Assembly (NCBI GenBank): GCA_929200335.1
Contig: CAKMZG010000121.1
Coordinates: 1-7,637, forward strand
Direction: 5' to 3'
Length of the DNA: 7,637 nt
From: an uncultured Alphaproteobacteria bacterium
GTDB taxonomy: Bacteria > Pseudomonadota > Alphaproteobacteria > Rhizobiales > Rhizobiaceae
Shown here: in pieces, positions 6,353-7,637 of the stretch
How positions within the stretch are numbered: position 1 is the stretch's first letter
How the letters are laid out: the number at the start of each line of letters is the position of its first letter
The notes under the pieces: model-generated
Databases searched by the model: none
Seen by the model: the letters and a program-made list of their open reading frames with translations, nothing else
Told to the model about the DNA's origin: nothing
Position numbers and translations under genes: made by a program

Positions 6353-7170
6353 TGCTAAAAAATAACTTTTTAACTGCTGTGATTGCGCTTGTATTAGGGC
6401 TGGTTGGAAGTTTTGCGCAGGCGGCGGATCAAATGAAACTTGCTGTTACAACATCATTTCATAATTCTGGGCTTGCTGATGTCCTTTTGCCTGAGATTAA
6501 ACAAGACCTTGATATTGAGGTGCAACTCATAGTGGTTGGTACTGGTCAAGCCTTGAAATTAGGTCGTGCGGGTGATGTAGATGCGATTTTAGTGCATTCA
6601 AAGGCGGCAGAGGAAAAGTTTGTTAGTGAGGGTTATGGCACCCATCGCCGTAAAATCATGTATAATGATTTTACTCTTATTGGTGGCAAAGCCGATCCTG
6701 CAAAAATTTCGGAGGCTAAAACTGCCAGCGATGCATTAGCTCAGATTGCAAAATCTAATAGCATCTTTGTAAGCCGTGGCGATGATAGTGGCACCCATCG
6801 TAAAGAATTGAGTCTATGGAAGAAGGCTGAGTTAAATGCTGAAAATTTTGACGCGAAATGGTATCGAGCAGTAGGCAGTGGTATGGGCGCAACGCTCAAC
6901 GTGGCTGCTGGTTTAGAGGGCTATGTGTTTTCTGATCGTGCGTCTTGGTTGAATTTTAAAAACAAAGCAGACATGGCTATTCTGTTTTCAGGCGACCCAG
7001 TTTTGTTTAATCAATATGGCTATTTGCCTGTTGACCCCAAGCGTCATCCCCATGCTAAAAATGAACTTGCTAATAAATTAGAAGCTTGGTTGGTAAGCGA
7101 TAAGGGGCAGAAAATGATTGCTGATTATAAGTTAGCGGGTGAGCTCTTGTTTACGCCCAATGCCCAGTAA
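6349..7170 (+). CDS. tupA: Tungstate ABC transporter substrate-binding protein
   Basis: This 273-residue periplasmic protein captures the oxyanion and delivers it to TupB. Residues 1-25 are a Sec signal peptide with a hydrophobic core (8-20) and cleavage expected after AQA (Ala25). The mature protein carries the TupA hallmarks: VTTSFHNSGL (33-42), the anion-binding TTS loop; VGTGQALKLGRAGDVDAILVH (63-83); EEKFVSEGYG and MYNDFTLIGG (88-113); SRGDDSGTH (142-150); and GLEGYVFSDRASWL (188-201). These favour tungstate-type TupA over molybdate ModA. Tandem ATGs at 6349 and 6352 offer two starts; the first overlaps the tupC stop as ATGA and lies 8 bases from a GGGGAA site. The gene is last in the operon, whereas in the best-known tup loci tupA comes first. 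It converges on the E1 gene with only 17 bases between stops and no clear terminator. Confidence 0.93.
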   Translation: MMLKNNFLTAVIALVLGLVGSFAQAADQMKLAVTTSFHNSGLADVLLPEIKQDLDIEVQLIVVGTGQALKLGRAGDVDAILVHSKAAEEKFVSEGYGTHRRKIMYNDFTLIGGKADPAKISEAKTASDALAQIAKSNSIFVSRGDDSGTHRKELSLWKKAELNAENFDAKWYRAVGSGMGATLNVAAGLEGYVFSDRASWLNFKNKADMAILFSGDPVLFNQYGYLPVDPKRHPHAKNELANKLEAWLVSDKGQKMIADYKLAGELLFTPNAQ

Positions 7171-7187
7171 AATATTTTGATTTTAGT

Positions 7188-7637
7188 TTATTTCTTGCGT
7201 TTATATTTGATACGTTGAAATTCGCAAGATTTAGCATCATAAAGCAAAAGCGTACCCACTAAACCCTCACCAATGCCAACAATCTCTTTAATGGCCTCAA
7301 GAGCTTGCATACTCCCCAAAACGCCCGTTAAGGCTCCAATAACCCCCACTTCAGCACAATTTGGCAGAAGCCCCTCGGGTGGTTTTTGTGGAAAGATATC
7401 CCGATAGCTTGGATTATCATTCTCATAGGGTTTGAGCGTTGTAATAGAGCCATCAAATTTACCAACAGCAGCCGTTATCAAAGGTACTTTTTGTGCTTCG
7501 CATAAATCAGCCAGCAAATAGCGGGTATCAAAATTATCGCAGCCATCTAAAATCAGATCATATTGTGAGACAATTTTAACGGCGTTTTCTTTAGATAAAC
7601 GGGTATTGTGGGTGATGACATTCACATGGGGGTTGAT
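7188..7637 (-). CDS. moeB: MoeB/ThiF/HesA-family adenylyltransferase, C-terminal part (5' end outside window)
   Basis: This is the last 149 residues of an E1-like enzyme that adenylates the C-terminal Gly-Gly of a small sulfur carrier (MoaD for molybdopterin, or ThiS for thiazole). The frame is open to the edge: INPHVNVITHNTRL precedes the usual segment, so the GTG at 7625 is not a true start. Visible features are DGCDNFDTRYLLAD (31-44), PLITAAVGKFDG (52-63), LPNCAEVGVIGALTGVLGS (91-109) with the E1-type Cys94, and QALEAIKEI (111-119). The zinc-binding CxxC of E. coli MoeB (CYRC) is SYRD here (77-80), and the second CxxC is missing. There is no rhodanese domain: the protein ends at IKYKRKK. 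The ATP-binding N-terminal half is outside. MoeB fits the tungsten-transport neighbourhood, but ThiF or a dual role is possible, so the symbol is tentative. Confidence 0.82.
   Translation of the reverse strand: MNPHVNVITHNTRLSKENAVKIVSQYDLILDGCDNFDTRYLLADLCEAQKVPLITAAVGKFDGSITTLKPYENDNPSYRDIFPQKPPEGLLPNCAEVGVIGALTGVLGSMQALEAIKEIVGIGEGLVGTLLLYDAKSCEFQRIKYKRKK

Noticed and set aside
4935..7170. Molybdate transporter modABC
   Set aside because: The binding protein has TupA-type motifs (VTTSFHNSGL, GTGQALKLGRAGD, MYNDF), the ATPase lacks a TOBE domain, and the permease has the TupB-type GFGRAIGEVGAIMIVGGNI segment.

Overview
The window reads as a chromosomal segment of a low-GC alphaproteobacterium. 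This rests on the end of a heterotetrameric sarcosine oxidase operon, a MoeB/ThiF-type E1 protein without the zinc-binding cysteines, and general protein character. A marine Hyphomicrobiales-like lineage is a guess from AT-rich codon use; nothing in the window fixes the genus. I saw no insertion sequence, phage gene, CRISPR array, tRNA or rRNA.

Layout. (1) 1-2142, + strand: the 3' end of soxA, cut by the left edge, and the complete soxG, overlapping by 8 bases. These are the last two genes of a soxBDAG-type operon for oxidative demethylation of sarcosine to glycine with methylene-tetrahydrofolate. (2) 2143-2311: a gap with small ACTTTA/TAAAGT inverted repeats and a 26-position imperfect hairpin that probably ends the sox transcript. 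(3) 2312-4083, + strand: a membrane-anchored alpha/beta-hydrolase with no orthodox start codon, coupled by an ATGA overlap to an ICMT/phospholipid-methyltransferase-like membrane protein. (4) 4179-4844, + strand: a lipoprotein with a GHSLG serine-hydrolase core, behind a candidate promoter inside an inverted repeat. (5) 4935-7170, + strand: a tungstate-type ABC transporter in the order permease, ATPase, binding protein (tupB-tupC-tupA), with overlapping genes. (6) 7188-7637, - strand: the C-terminal part of a MoeB/ThiF/HesA adenylyltransferase, cut by the right edge and converging on tupA.

The sox genes serve one-carbon and methylamine/betaine catabolism. The tup transporter would import tungstate (or molybdate), and the neighbouring E1 protein could act in pterin-cofactor sulfur transfer, so the right end has a plausible Mo/W-cofactor theme, although the two are on opposite strands. 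The middle block is the least understood part: two putative serine hydrolases, one predicted in the inner membrane and one a lipoprotein, next to a membrane methyltransferase-like protein. I do not claim a new system. The hydrolase/methyltransferase pair with its odd start, and the palindromic boxes before tupB, deserve the closest look.
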